This document shows positions 1-7,651 of a stretch of 64,000 nt of DNA, in pieces. A program made the translations under genes and the position numbers. Under the pieces are notes generated by a model. That model did no database searches, was not told where the DNA came from, and saw only the letters and a list, made by a program, of their open reading frames with translations. Numbering within the stretch: position 1 is the stretch's first letter; each line of letters starts with the position of its first letter. This DNA comes from Holdemania massiliensis AP2 (lineage in GTDB: Bacteria > Bacillota_I > Bacilli_A > Erysipelotrichales > Erysipelotrichaceae), in contig NZ_HE998567.1 in assembly GCF_000327285.1 (NCBI RefSeq), positions 399,588 to 463,587 of the forward strand, written 5' to 3'.

Positions 1-1
1 G

Positions 2-562
2 GGGATCAATGCCCTGCGTCAGCACATGCCCAACGATGCGCGGGTGCATGGGATTGTGACCAACGGCGGAGCAGCCGCTAACATCGTACCGGAAACGGCA
101 TCCTGTCAGTTTTATATCCGGGCTAAGACCCGCGAAACGCTGGAAACCTTAACTGAGCGGATCATCAACTGTGCCAAAGGCGCGGCGCTGATGACAGGGG
201 CGTCCCTGAATGTTCACAATTTTGAGAATTCCTATGATGATCTGGTTTACAGCGAACCGCTGCGGAAGCTGTTAAAAGAAAATCTGGAAGCGCTGGGGGT
301 AACGAACTTTGTTCCTGAATCCAATGAAGCTTCCGGCTCCACCGATATCGGCAACGTTTCCCATGTCTGCCCAACGGTTTACTGTGAAATTGAAACCGGT
401 GCCTGTCCGCCGGTCTATGCTCACAATGAAGATTTTCTGGCTTTTGTGCATGGCGTCAATGCCGATTCGTCGCTGCATACGGCGATCAAAGCGATGGCGT
501 ACAGTGCTCTGCAGGTTTATCGCCAGCCGCAGCTGCTGAAAGAATCAGCTTTGCCGCGTTAA
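2..562 (+). CDS. M20-family amidohydrolase, C-terminal part
   Basis: This is the last 186 residues of a metallo-amidohydrolase whose start lies upstream of the window. The frame is open from base 2. What remains is the end of the lid domain and the second half of the catalytic domain. The stretch DARVHGIVTNGGAAANIVPE followed by a predicted strand (FYIRAKTRE) is typical of M20 enzymes of the aminobenzoyl-glutamate/aminoacylase type, where it forms the dimerisation domain. NEASGSTDIGNVSH carries the late metal-ligand region. Enzymes of this kind hydrolyse N-acyl amino acids or small peptides in the cytoplasm. The substrate cannot be told from this part. A hairpin terminator follows the stop, so it probably ends a transcription unit. 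Confidence 0.85.
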   Translation, partial: GINALRQHMPNDARVHGIVTNGGAAANIVPETASCQFYIRAKTRETLETLTERIINCAKGAALMTGASLNVHNFENSYDDLVYSEPLRKLLKENLEALGVTNFVPESNEASGSTDIGNVSHVCPTVYCEIETGACPPVYAHNEDFLAFVHGVNADSSLHTAIKAMAYSALQVYRQPQLLKESALPR

Positions 563-582
563 ACCGGACGAACCTTAGATGA

Positions 583-625
583 AAAAAGACTGCCTTGATT
601 TTGCATCAGGGCAGTTTTCTTGTTT
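583..625 (+). terminator. Intrinsic terminator after the M20 gene
   Basis: An 11-bp stem (589-599 with 605-615, one G-T pair) closes a five-base loop and is followed by a T-rich run. It separates the M20 gene from the kinase gene downstream. Confidence 0.8.
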
Positions 626-744
626 TGATAATGCTGCAAGTCAAACTCTTACTGTCATTGGATACGAACTCTTTCTATACCTCCTTTTGATTCCTGATCC
701 ACCTTCAGCAGCAAGAAAAAGAAGCAGATTGGGCAGGCAGAAGC

Positions 745-773
745 TTGTGTTTGGTCTGCCGGATGTTTATAAT
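745..773 (+). promoter_or_regulatory. Promoter of the pyridoxal-type kinase gene
   Basis: TTGTGT at 745-750 and TATAAT at 768-773 are separated by 17 bases, a housekeeping sigma factor arrangement. The kinase ATG follows 38 bases after the -10 box. Confidence 0.65.
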
Positions 774-811
774 CTTTTTAGAGTCGTCAGACTTCAAGGA
801 GGACGAGAAAT

Positions 812-1648
812 ATGAAGCGAATTGTGACCATTCAGGATATATCCTGCGTCGGGAAATGCTCGCTGACGGTGGCGCTGCCGATCCTTTCCGCGATGGGTGT
901 GGAAACGGCGATCATTCCGACAGCAGTGCTGTCGACCCATACGATGTTTCAGAACTATACGTTTCATGACCTAACGGATGAAATTCAGCCGATTGCTCAG
1001 CATTGGAAGCAGGAAAAGCTGGATTTTGCGGCGATTTATACAGGCTATCTGGGATCGAAACGCCAAATCGAGCTGATTTCTGATTTTTTTGATCAGTTTA
1101 AAACGGAAGAGAATCTGATTTTTGTCGATCCGGTGATGGCGGATAATGGCAGGCTGTATCCGTTGTTTGATCTGGACTTTGCCCATCAGATGGCCCGACT
1201 GTGTGCCAAGGCGGATATCATTGTTCCAAATTTAACCGAAGCTTGTTTTCTGACCGGAACAGAATATCGGGAGGATTATGATGAAGCTTATATCGAGGCT
1301 TTGCTTAACAAGCTGGCGGCGTTGGGAACCCAACGGGCGGTAGTGTTAACGGGCATCGCTTTCCAGCCGGGAAAAAACGGCGTTGTTGGTCTGGACATTC
1401 AAACCGGGGAAAGAATCGCGTATGTTCATGATCGCATCCCGGTCAGCTACCATGGTACCGGTGATATTTTCTCCAGCACGACTGTCGGTGCATTGACCTT
1501 GGGAAAAAGTCTGCAGGAAGCGCTTGAGATTGCGGCGGATTACACCGTATCCTGTATACGCGAAACGATGGAGCATGATCAGCAGAAAAAGTATGGCGTT
1601 AATTTTGAATTGATGCTGCCGCAGTTAATCCATCGGCTGGGTCATTAG
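812..1648 (+). CDS. Pyridoxal/pyridoxamine kinase family protein
   Basis: This 278-aa protein belongs to the ribokinase-fold vitamin B6 kinases, which phosphorylate pyridoxal, pyridoxine or pyridoxamine with ATP. The N-terminus (IVTIQDISCVGKCSLTVALP) is the usual substrate-side glycine/serine segment. VDPVMADNGRLY is the conserved DPVMGD-like motif in the middle. YHGTGDIFSS near residue 210 carries the anion-hole GTGD with the catalytic aspartate. The length is normal for PdxK/PdxY. The start follows AAGGAGG at a good distance. It has its own promoter and no cotranscribed partner, so it is probably a salvage enzyme. The exact B6 vitamer is unknown, and a related hydroxymethylpyrimidine kinase role is less likely because of the PdxY-like N-terminus. 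Confidence 0.9.
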   Translation: MKRIVTIQDISCVGKCSLTVALPILSAMGVETAIIPTAVLSTHTMFQNYTFHDLTDEIQPIAQHWKQEKLDFAAIYTGYLGSKRQIELISDFFDQFKTEENLIFVDPVMADNGRLYPLFDLDFAHQMARLCAKADIIVPNLTEACFLTGTEYREDYDEAYIEALLNKLAALGTQRAVVLTGIAFQPGKNGVVGLDIQTGERIAYVHDRIPVSYHGTGDIFSSTTVGALTLGKSLQEALEIAADYTVSCIRETMEHDQQKKYGVNFELMLPQLIHRLGH

Positions 1649-1746
1649 GTTCACTTTCCCGAACGTCTGTCCCGGAAGGCGGGCCTGAAAGGTCAATCAA
1701 CAGTAAAAAAAACTTGAAAATCAGCGGTTGGATCGGTAAAATTACA

Positions 1747-1775
1747 TTGACTGGAAAAGGCCGTTGTGCTATTAT
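1747..1775 (+). promoter_or_regulatory. Promoter of the rplU-prp-rpmA operon
   Basis: TTGACT at 1747-1752 and TATTAT at 1770-1775 have a 17-base spacer. Transcription would begin near 1782, giving a leader of about 120 bases before rplU. Confidence 0.75.
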
Positions 1776-1780
1776 TATCA

Positions 1781-1892
1781 CGTTGTATGCCCCTCTGATG
1801 GCTGCAACCGCTCATAACAGGGCTTTAAGACAAAAGCTTGTCCCCTGCGTTGGCGAGTCTCTTTCAGAAATACATGAATAAATGAACGGAGG
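1781..1892 (+). ncRNA. Ribosomal protein L21-type mRNA leader
   Basis: The roughly 110-base untranslated leader between the promoter and rplU holds segments such as CCCCTCTGATGGCTGCAACC and the paired-looking CTTGTCCCCTGCGTTGGCGAG. Its position and composition fit the L21 leader element of Firmicutes, thought to bind L21 and control its own operon. I recognise it by context and general pattern, not by covariance scoring. The ribosome binding site (ACGGAGGTG) lies at its 3' end. Confidence 0.6.
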
Positions 1893-1900
1893 TGCAAGTC

Positions 1901-2212
1901 ATGTACGCAGTAATTGAAACAGGCGGAAAGCAGCTGCGCGTTGAAGTCGGCCAGTCTATTTTCGTAGAAAAGCTGGACGTTCAGCCGGGTGAAGAAGTTG
2001 TCTTCAACACCGTTGTGCTTTATGCCAACAGAACAACAAAAATCGGTACGCCGTATGTCAAAGGTGCTAAGGTAACCTGCAAAGTTGAGAAACAGGGTAA
2101 GGAAAAGAAGATCACGGTCTTCAAGTACAAAGCCAAGGACGGTTCTTCTCACCGCAAACAGGGTCACAGACAGCCGTATACGAAGCTGACCGTTGAAGCC
2201 ATCGAAGCTTAA
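1901..2212 (+). CDS. rplU: 50S ribosomal protein L21
   Basis: This is a 103-residue large-subunit ribosomal protein that binds 23S r[21 protein letters not shown] is the standard L21 N-terminus, and the C-terminal [20 protein letters not shown] is the basic rRNA-binding tail. A GTG nine bases upstream is in frame, but the ATG at 1901 sits at the right distance from GGAGGTG and matches L21 proteins elsewhere, so it is taken as the start. It is the first gene of the conserved rplU-prp-rpmA operon, followed after six bases by prp. Regulation is probably through the leader upstream. Confidence 0.98.
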   Translation: MYAVIETGGKQLRVEVGQSIFVEKLDVQPGEEVVFNTVVLYANRTTKIGTPYVKGAKVTCKVEKQGKEKKITVFKYKAKDGSSHRKQGHRQPYTKLTVEAIEA

Positions 2213-2218
2213 GACTTT

Positions 2219-2536
2219 ATGATTCGGATCAAGATGACTGAACGTCAGGGAAAGGTGGAAACCTTGCTGGCGGAGGGTCATGCAGGCTACGCCGAAATGG
2301 GACAGGATCTTGTCTGTGCCGGCGTCAGCTGCATTACGATCGGAACCAATAATGCTCTGGATGAATTGGCTCCCGGGACGTTTCAAACGGAAACACGGGA
2401 AGGGTTTTTGAAAATTCGGGTTTTAAATCCCGAGGATCCGAAGACTCAGCTGATTCTCCGAACAGCCTGGATTCAGCTGCAAACCATTGCAGAGAGTTAT
2501 CCAGAATTTATAAAACTTAAAAAACAGGAGGTGTAA
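2219..2536 (+). CDS. prp: Ribosomal-processing cysteine protease Prp
   Basis: This 105-residue cysteine protease removes the N-terminal extension of ribosomal protein L27 in Firmicutes. The catalytic histidine is H21 in EGHAGYAE and the catalytic cysteine is C33 in LVCAGVS, matching the known His/Cys pair of the YsxB/Prp family. It sits between rplU and rpmA, the invariant location for this family. There is only a weak ribosome binding site, six bases after the rplU stop, so translation is probably coupled to rplU. Its substrate, an L27 with the cleavable leader, is the next gene. Confidence 0.95.
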   Translation: MIRIKMTERQGKVETLLAEGHAGYAEMGQDLVCAGVSCITIGTNNALDELAPGTFQTETREGFLKIRVLNPEDPKTQLILRTAWIQLQTIAESYPEFIKLKKQEV

Positions 2537-2539
2537 GCC

Positions 2540-2824
2540 ATGAAGTTAGTATTGAACATTCAGTTGTTCGCTTCCAAAAAGGGTGTCGGTTCTACAAAGA
2601 ACGGCCGTGATTCTCAATCGAAAAGACTGGGAGCTAAGAAAGCGGACGGACAGTTTGCGACAGCGGGTTCAATCTTATACCGTCAGCGCGGCACAAAGAT
2701 TCATCCGGGTGTGAATGTCGGACGCGGCGGCGATGATACCTTATTCGCAAAAGTCGACGGAACTGTAAAATTTGAACGCGTAGGCAAGGATAAGAAGAGA
2801 GTTTCTGTTTATCCTGCAGCGTAA
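2540..2824 (+). CDS. rpmA: 50S ribosomal protein L27 with cleavable N-terminal extension
   Basis: This is the 94-residue ribosomal protein L27, whose mature N-terminus reaches the peptidyl transferase centre. The first ten residues ([10 protein letters not shown]) are the Firmicute-type extension, and Prp would cut after F10 to expose [15 protein letters not shown]. The rest, including the basic [20 protein letters not shown] segment, is canonical L27. Translation starts three bases after the prp stop with a strong AGGAGGTG site. The operon ends at the hairpin terminator just after the stop. Confidence 0.98.
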   Translation: MKLVLNIQLFASKKGVGSTKNGRDSQSKRLGAKKADGQFATAGSILYRQRGTKIHPGVNVGRGGDDTLFAKVDGTVKFERVGKDKKRVSVYPAA

Positions 2825-2828
2825 GTCA

Positions 2829-2857
2829 ACAAAATCCCCGGTTGGGGATTTTTGTTT
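2829..2857 (+). terminator. Intrinsic terminator of the rplU operon
   Basis: AAATCCCC pairs with GGGGATTT around a four-base loop and a T-rich run follows. This ends the ribosomal operon before obgE. Confidence 0.85.
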
Positions 2858-2904
2858 GAGGCATAACGATCAAGGTTATTCTAAGAAGAAAGGAGGCGTT
2901 TTCC

Positions 2905-4185
2905 ATGTTTATAGATCGTGTTAAAATGAAATTGAAAGCCGGTAACGGCGGCAACGGCTTAGTTGCTTTCCGGCGTGAGAAATATGTTCCGTTAGGAGGG
3001 CCAGCTGGCGGAGATGGCGGAGATGGCGGCGATATTATTTTTGAAGCTGACAGCAACAAATCAACATTGCTGGATCTGCGCTATTCCAAACAGCTCGTAG
3101 CCGGCAACGGAGGGGTTGGAAAACCCAAGAAGATGCACGGCGCGGATGGCGACGATGTGATCGTCAAGGTGCCGTTAGGAACGCTGGTCAAGGATCTGGC
3201 GACAGGCGGACTGATCGCCGATTTAACCAAACCCGGACAGCAGGCGGTCATTGCCAAAGGCGGCAAAGGCGGCCGGGGCAACTGGCATTTTGCTTCAGCC
3301 CGCAATTCGGCGCCGGAGTATTGTGAGCAGGGAGAAAATGGCGAAGCCAAAGAAATTCAGGTGGAATTGAAACTGTTGGCGGATGTAGGACTGGTGGGTT
3401 TTCCTTCCGTAGGGAAATCAACCTTGTTATCAGTCGTTTCCAAAGCCCGTCCGGAAATTGCGGATTATCCGTTTACGACGATTACGCCGAATCTGGGAAT
3501 GGTTCAGGTTCCTGACGGCCGTTCGTTTGTCATGGCCGATCTGCCGGGTCTGATCGAGGGCGCCAGTGAAGGCAAAGGACTGGGACATCAGTTTCTGCGG
3601 CATATTGAACGCTGCCGGGTTATCGTTCACGTCGTGGACATGGGCGCCAACGACGGTCGGGATCCGTTGGAGGATTACCGGATCATCAACAAGGAATTAG
3701 AACAATATGAGCTGCGGTTAATGGAACGGCCGCAGATTGTATTGGCGAATAAGATGGATCTGGAGGGTGCGGAAGACAACCTAAAACGATTTAAAGAAGC
3801 CTATCCTCAAGTGCCTGTCTATCCGGTCATTACTTTGATCGCAGAGGGTCTGGATGAAGTGCTTTACAAAGTTGCTGATTTGCTGGAAACAACGCCGGAA
3901 TTCCCAATGACCGGCGAAACGGAAACGGAGGAGGGCGTCTTGTATAAATTCGTACCGAAGGCTCCGGATTTCACCGTTACCAATTTGGGCAACCATCAGT
4001 GGCGTTTGGAAGGCCCGAAGGTCGAAAAGCTGTTCAAGATGACGGACTTTGAAGTGGAATCCCAGGTGTACCGCTTTGCCCAGTCGCTGCGCAAGCTGGG
4101 GGTCGATGAAGCCCTGCGGCAGAAAGGGGCAGAAGACGGCGATCTGGTATTTATTCAGGATTACCAATTTGCTTTTGTTGAATAA
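2905..4185 (+). CDS. obgE: GTPase Obg (CgtA)
   Basis: This is a 426-residue essential GTPase that acts in late 50S assembly and links growth to nucleotide levels. Residues 1-157 form the glycine-rich Obg fold (repeated GGDGGDGGD, GGKGGRGN). The G domain starts with GFPSVGKS at 165-172, then DLPGLIEGA (switch II) and NKMD (G4). Residues from about 350 onward are the OCT domain (YKFVPKAPDFTV... RKLGVDEALRQKGAEDGD). It begins after AAAGGAGGCG. Location after rpmA is conserved across Firmicutes, although a terminator here separates the two. Confidence 0.97.
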   Translation: MFIDRVKMKLKAGNGGNGLVAFRREKYVPLGGPAGGDGGDGGDIIFEADSNKSTLLDLRYSKQLVAGNGGVGKPKKMHGADGDDVIVKVPLGTLVKDLATGGLIADLTKPGQQAVIAKGGKGGRGNWHFASARNSAPEYCEQGENGEAKEIQVELKLLADVGLVGFPSVGKSTLLSVVSKARPEIADYPFTTITPNLGMVQVPDGRSFVMADLPGLIEGASEGKGLGHQFLRHIERCRVIVHVVDMGANDGRDPLEDYRIINKELEQYELRLMERPQIVLANKMDLEGAEDNLKRFKEAYPQVPVYPVITLIAEGLDEVLYKVADLLETTPEFPMTGETETEEGVLYKFVPKAPDFTVTNLGNHQWRLEGPKVEKLFKMTDFEVESQVYRFAQSLRKLGVDEALRQKGAEDGDLVFIQDYQFAFVE

Positions 4186-4189
4186 TCAA

Positions 4190-4215
4190 TCAGAGGTGCA
4201 TTGCGCCTCTTTTCC
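4190..4215 (+). terminator. Intrinsic terminator after obgE
   Basis: AGAGGTGC pairs with GCGCCTCT (one G-T pair), followed by TTTTCCTTT. It lies six bases after the obgE stop. Confidence 0.65.
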
Positions 4216-4239
4216 TTTGATCAGAGAGGAGCTGAGTTG

Positions 4240-4680
4240 ATGACGATTTTACGGCTGGCACAGAAAACAGATTTGCGGGCGTTATTAACCCTGTATACAT
4301 ATTTAGGCGACAATCCAATCCCCCAGGATCGGGATAAGCTGGCGCGATGTTGGCAAACGCTTCTCAGCGATGAGCGGACCTCGATCATCCTCGCTCAAAC
4401 GGCAGATCAGGTGGTTTCGACATGCACGCTGACCGTGATTTTGAATTTGACGCATGATCTGCGTCCTTATGGATTCATCGAAAACGTTGTCACCTTGCCG
4501 GCATATCGCAAACAGGGGCTGGCAGGGCAATGTTTGGCGGAAGCCGTGCGGATAGCTCAAGCTCAGAATTGTTATAAAGTTGTGTTAACGACCGGTTCAA
4601 AAAGGCCTGAAACGTTGAATTTTTATCGGAACGCCGGATTTAATGATTCGGATAAGACCGCTTTTGTTCGCTGGCTGTAA
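4240..4680 (+). CDS. GNAT-family N-acetyltransferase
   Basis: This 146-residue protein transfers an acetyl group from acetyl-CoA to an amine; the acceptor is unknown. The GNAT fold is visible as IENVVTLPAYRKQGLAGQCL (acetyl-CoA pyrophosphate loop, R/Q-x-x-G-x-A form) and the closing strand with RPETLNFYRNAGFND, typical of the family. The start at 4240 is chosen because AGAGGAGC lies just upstream; an in-frame extension to 4201 would run into the obgE terminator. It is transcribed alone or by read-through from obgE. No partner gene hints at the substrate. Confidence 0.85.
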   Translation: MTILRLAQKTDLRALLTLYTYLGDNPIPQDRDKLARCWQTLLSDERTSIILAQTADQVVSTCTLTVILNLTHDLRPYGFIENVVTLPAYRKQGLAGQCLAEAVRIAQAQNCYKVVLTTGSKRPETLNFYRNAGFNDSDKTAFVRWL

Positions 4681-4927
4681 AACGTTCTGAGTTTTTGATT
4701 AGGTCCGGTTTCCAATTCACGTAAAGAAGAAGGCTTTCCGGCATTCTTCCAGGACGTTTTTAATGGAAAAGCTTGGCGGCCGGAAGCTTGATCTTGGCTT
4801 TGGATTGCTGCTTGAGTACGTAGGATCTAAAAAGGCAGAATTAGGACAGCGGGGGAATTGCAGCGCCGATGGATAAACGTATGGTGTGCGGCATGAAATT
4901 ATGGTAAAATAAACGGCAGGTGATAAC

Positions 4928-5509
4928 ATGATAGCAATGATTAAGGGAACGGTATTTGCCGTGGGTTTGGATTGGATCATCATCGAGAACCAGGGCATCG
5001 GATATAAAGTGTTCTTTTCCCGCCCGGAAACGGTAAGATTAAACCAGGAAGTCCGCGTTTTTACATATCAGCACGTCCGTGAAGATGAATTCAGCTTGTT
5101 TGGGTTTTTATCTATGGATGAACAGGATCTTTTCGTCAAGTTGATCTCAGTAAAGGGATTGGGACCGAAGACGGCGATGAATATGTTGGCGGCGGCTACC
5201 TACCAGCAGATGGTGCAGATGATTGAACAGGGCGATGTTGCGGCGCTGAAGAAAATGCCGGGAATCGGGGCCAAGACAGCCTCGCAGATCATCCTTGATC
5301 TCAAAGGCAAGCTTGTCCGGGAAGAAACGAACGAGGGGACTGCCAGCCAGGCGATCGAAGATGCATTGGAAGCGCTCAAAGCTCTGGGATACAAACAGAA
5401 CGAATTAAGCGGCTTGTCTAAAATCATGCGCGAGCATCCGGATAAGACGACCGACGAATATGTAAAGCTAGGTCTGCAGCATCTGCTGCAGCGGAAAAGA
5501 GGAGGATAA
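4928..5509 (+). CDS. ruvA: Holliday junction DNA helicase subunit RuvA
   Basis: This 193-residue protein binds four-way DNA junctions and loads the RuvB motor. MIAMIKGTV is the usual start of the N-terminal OB fold. Two helix-hairpin-helix motifs follow (VKGLGPKTAMNML and MPGIGAKTASQIILDLKGKL), and a C-terminal RuvB-contacting domain ends the protein. A TGGTAAAAT extended -10-like element lies at about 4903-4910, so a promoter just upstream is likely. The 247 bases between the acetyltransferase and ruvA show nothing else I can name. ruvB starts three bases after the stop, so the two are coexpressed. Confidence 0.97.
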   Translation: MIAMIKGTVFAVGLDWIIIENQGIGYKVFFSRPETVRLNQEVRVFTYQHVREDEFSLFGFLSMDEQDLFVKLISVKGLGPKTAMNMLAAATYQQMVQMIEQGDVAALKKMPGIGAKTASQIILDLKGKLVREETNEGTASQAIEDALEALKALGYKQNELSGLSKIMREHPDKTTDEYVKLGLQHLLQRKRGG

Positions 5510-5512
5510 CGG

Positions 5513-6523
5513 ATGGATGAGGAACGGCTGCTTTCCGCCTTGCCGGAAGCTGGGGAAGATGAATCATCACTGCGCCCGCAGCGGCTGGCAGACTATATCG
5601 GCCAGACCGGTTTAAAAGAGAATTTAAAAGTCTTTATCCAGGCCGCTTTGCAGCGCAATGAAACGTTGGATCATGTTCTGCTGTACGGGCCTCCGGGATT
5701 AGGCAAAACGACCTTGGCTTACATTCTGGCCAATGAAATGGGCGGCAAGGTCCGTACGGCCAGCGGCCCCAGTATTGAACGCAGCGGGGATCTGGCTGCG
5801 ATTTTATCGACGCTGGAACCGGGCGACGTCCTGTTTATTGATGAAATTCACCGGCTGCCGAAAATGGTGGAAGAAGTGCTGTATCCGGCGATGGAAGATT
5901 TCTGCATTGATATCGTAGTCGGCAAGGATTCCGGCGTGCGTTCCATCCGTTTGGATTTGCCGCCGTTCACCTTAGTCGGAGCTACGACACGAGCCGGAGA
6001 TCTGACCGCTCCGCTGCGCGATCGGTTTGGGATCGTCAATAAGCTGGAATATTATGATGAAGATCAGCTTTCCCAGATTGTATCGCGGACTTCCCGTGTG
6101 CTCAATGTGGAAGCGGCGCCGGAAGCAGTGCGGGAGATTGCCAAGCGTTCGCGCGGGACACCGCGAATTGCCAACCGGCTGCTCAGACGGGTGCGCGATT
6201 TTGCGCAGGTTCTCAATCATGGCGTGATCTCGCTGGAGGTCGCCCAAACCGCTCTGGATCGGCTGCGCGTCGATTCCCTGGGACTGGATGATGTGGATAT
6301 TCGCTATCTGCGGGGCATTATCGAACGTTTCCGCGGCGGACCGGTCGGTCTGGAAGCGCTGGCTTCCAGCATTTCAGAAGAGCCGATGACGCTGGAAGAC
6401 GTATATGAGCCATATTTGATTCAAATCGGGTTTATCAATCGGACTTCCCGGGGTCGGGTTGCCACGCCGAAAGCCTATGAACATTTAAAAATCGCTTATC
6501 ATGATCAGCTGTTTGATCTGTAA
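5513..6523 (+). CDS. ruvB: Holliday junction DNA helicase motor subunit RuvB
   Basis: This 336-residue AAA+ ATPase drives branch migration of Holliday junctions together with RuvA. Walker A is [11 protein letters not shown], Walker B is [11 protein letters not shown], and sensor 1 is [31 protein letters not shown] is the sensor 2 region. The C-terminal winged helix ([21 protein letters not shown]) binds DNA. Its length and gene order after ruvA are standard. The gene ends in a strong hairpin that also serves the convergent SRAP gene. Confidence 0.98.
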   Translation: MDEERLLSALPEAGEDESSLRPQRLADYIGQTGLKENLKVFIQAALQRNETLDHVLLYGPPGLGKTTLAYILANEMGGKVRTASGPSIERSGDLAAILSTLEPGDVLFIDEIHRLPKMVEEVLYPAMEDFCIDIVVGKDSGVRSIRLDLPPFTLVGATTRAGDLTAPLRDRFGIVNKLEYYDEDQLSQIVSRTSRVLNVEAAPEAVREIAKRSRGTPRIANRLLRRVRDFAQVLNHGVISLEVAQTALDRLRVDSLGLDDVDIRYLRGIIERFRGGPVGLEALASSISEEPMTLEDVYEPYLIQIGFINRTSRGRVATPKAYEHLKIAYHDQLFDL

Positions 6524-6557
6524 GCGAACAAATTAGAATTAAGCTGCAAGCGAAAAA

Positions 6558-6607
6558 GAAAATGAAAAGGGTGCTGATCTATTGAAATCAGCACCCCTTT
6601 TCATTTT
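6558..6607. terminator. Bidirectional terminator between ruvB and the SRAP gene
   Basis: A long stem (AAAATGAAAAGGGTGCTGAT with its complement ATCAGCACCCCTTTTCATTTT, almost perfect) with A- and T-rich flanks can terminate both strands between the convergent genes. Confidence 0.85.
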
Positions 6608-6668
6608 GTGGATGGAAGTTCGCTTTGTGCAGACATCCTTTGTTCCTTTATTTCTGCAGCCTGTTGGC

Positions 6669-7241
6669 TTATCCGGCCGGACTGGCCTGCAGCTTGCTGA
6701 CGCAATGCAGACGATCTTCACCCCGGCAATAGCGCAGGGCATTTTCCTCGCTTAAAATTACCGGCATGCGGTCGTGAATGGATTCCAGTTCAGGCAAAGC
6801 AGGGCGGGTCATGATGACAAAATGCGGACCATCCGCTTCTTCATGATAGAAGCCAGCCATGCACAGCAGAGTCTGGTCCGGCATCGTAAACAACATTTTC
6901 CTGCGGCTGGGCTTTTCCCATTCATAGTAGCCGCTGGCACAGATGACACAGCGGCGATGGCGCAGACTTTCGCCGAACATCCGCGAGCGCGGTGCTGTTT
7001 CAGAGCGGGCGTTGATCACCAGCCTTTTTTGCGTCGGATGGGAAAACCCCCAGCGCATCGGGGTCGGCGTCAGTTCATCTGCCTGTTCTGACAGAAAGCA
7101 GACCGGCGTGAGCTGAGAGGGAAAAACCTCGCCCAAGCTCAGTTCTGAAAGCTGTTCTTCGCCGAGCTGCATTTCAAGCAGCGCCAGCAGCGAACGAATC
7201 CGCGCATTGTTCTGATCAAAAAATAAATAACGTCCGCACAT
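6669..7241 (-). CDS. SRAP-domain abasic-site shielding protein (YedK/HMCES family)
   Basis: This is a 190-residue SOS response-associated peptidase. Proteins of this family covalently trap abasic sites in single-stranded DNA through the amino-terminal cysteine exposed after removal of Met1. C2 is in MCGRY, and the other active-site residues are visible: N78 in VINARSET, E107 in GYYEW, and H156 in IHDRMPV. The start at 7241 is fixed by the need for Cys2 and by GAGGATG upstream; longer in-frame starts would bury the cysteine. It lies 10 bases after the 77-aa gene and divergent from a LexA-like repressor, so it is probably DNA-damage controlled. Confidence 0.95.
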   Translation of the reverse strand: MCGRYLFFDQNNARIRSLLALLEMQLGEEQLSELSLGEVFPSQLTPVCFLSEQADELTPTPMRWGFSHPTQKRLVINARSETAPRSRMFGESLRHRRCVICASGYYEWEKPSRRKMLFTMPDQTLLCMAGFYHEEADGPHFVIMTRPALPELESIHDRMPVILSEENALRYCRGEDRLHCVSKLQASPAG

Positions 7242-7251
7242 GATTTCATCC

Positions 7252-7485
7252 TCATTTCTCAATAAACCAGCGATTTTCGCAAAAGTACAGGTACCGTCGC
7301 TGCCCCTGGGAAAACAGACAGGTGTAGCGCAGGCCGGCGCCGCCGCTTTTCAGGGAAGCCGCAGGACAACGCTGAACGATCTTCTCTATCTTATATTTTA
7401 ACCCATTTTCCCAAAGAATAAACAACGGGATAAAGCTGCCGTCCTCTTCCCAGTTCCCATTGACTCGTACATACTGCTTTTCCAT
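7252..7485 (-). CDS. Small conserved protein next to SRAP, function unknown
   Basis: This 77-residue protein begins MEKQYVRVNGNWEEDGSFIP and ends RYTCLFSQGQRRYLYFCENRWFIEK. I believe short proteins of this pattern (an acidic-aromatic N-half, then a conserved RYTC ... YL(Y/F) ... W(F/Y)VE tail) occur beside DNA-damage genes such as SRAP or dinB in other Firmicutes. That is recollection, not a search. No catalytic motif is visible. It is well supported as a gene: a strong GAGAGGAGCG site sits before the ATG, a plausible promoter lies upstream, and the SRAP gene follows 10 bases later. A structural or regulatory role in the SOS response is a guess. Confidence 0.8.
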   Translation of the reverse strand: MEKQYVRVNGNWEEDGSFIPLFILWENGLKYKIEKIVQRCPAASLKSGGAGLRYTCLFSQGQRRYLYFCENRWFIEK

Positions 7486-7511
7486 GAAAATATCGCTCCT
7501 CTCTGTTTCTT

Positions 7512-7539
7512 ATTTTACTTGAAAACTATTCAATATCAA
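7512..7539 (-). promoter_or_regulatory. Promoter of the 77-aa protein/SRAP operon
   Basis: On the minus strand TTGATA (7539-7534) and TAAAAT (7517-7512) are 16 bases apart. A copy of the repeat TACTTGAAAA lies within the spacer and -10 area, where a repressor would block this promoter. Confidence 0.6.
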
Positions 7540-7592
7540 GACTTACATGAACAAATTTAAAGGATAAACCTGGAATACTTGAAAAAAGTTCC
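7516..7592. promoter_or_regulatory. Paired putative operator sites (TACTTGAAAA repeats)
   Basis: TACTTGAAAA occurs at 7516-7525 and again at 7576-7585, 60 bases apart, with similarity continuing to a TTC (13 of 16 bases). The second copy sits in an imperfect dyad beginning GGAA (7572) and ending TTCC (7592). One copy overlaps the minus-strand promoter; the other lies just upstream of the plus-strand promoter. They are the natural candidates for binding by the LexA-like repressor. Confidence 0.5.
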
Positions 7593-7601
7593 GATAAGCC
7601 G

Positions 7602-7630
7602 TTGAAAAAACAGGAAGATTCCGTTACAAT
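7602..7630 (+). promoter_or_regulatory. Promoter of the LexA-like repressor gene
   Basis: TTGAAA at 7602-7607 and TACAAT at 7625-7630 are separated by exactly 17 bases. Transcription would begin at or near the ribosome binding site, giving a very short leader. Confidence 0.7.
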
Positions 7631-7651
7631 GAATCCAAGGTGGTGATTCCG

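Noticed and set aside
579-815. A 78-codon frame between the M20 gene and the kinase
   Set aside because: It begins inside a terminator and overlaps the kinase promoter; the product has no recognisable features.
1778-2386. A 202-codon minus-strand open frame across rplU and prp
   Set aside because: It is a shadow of well-identified ribosomal genes on the plus strand, with no ribosome binding site and no family features.
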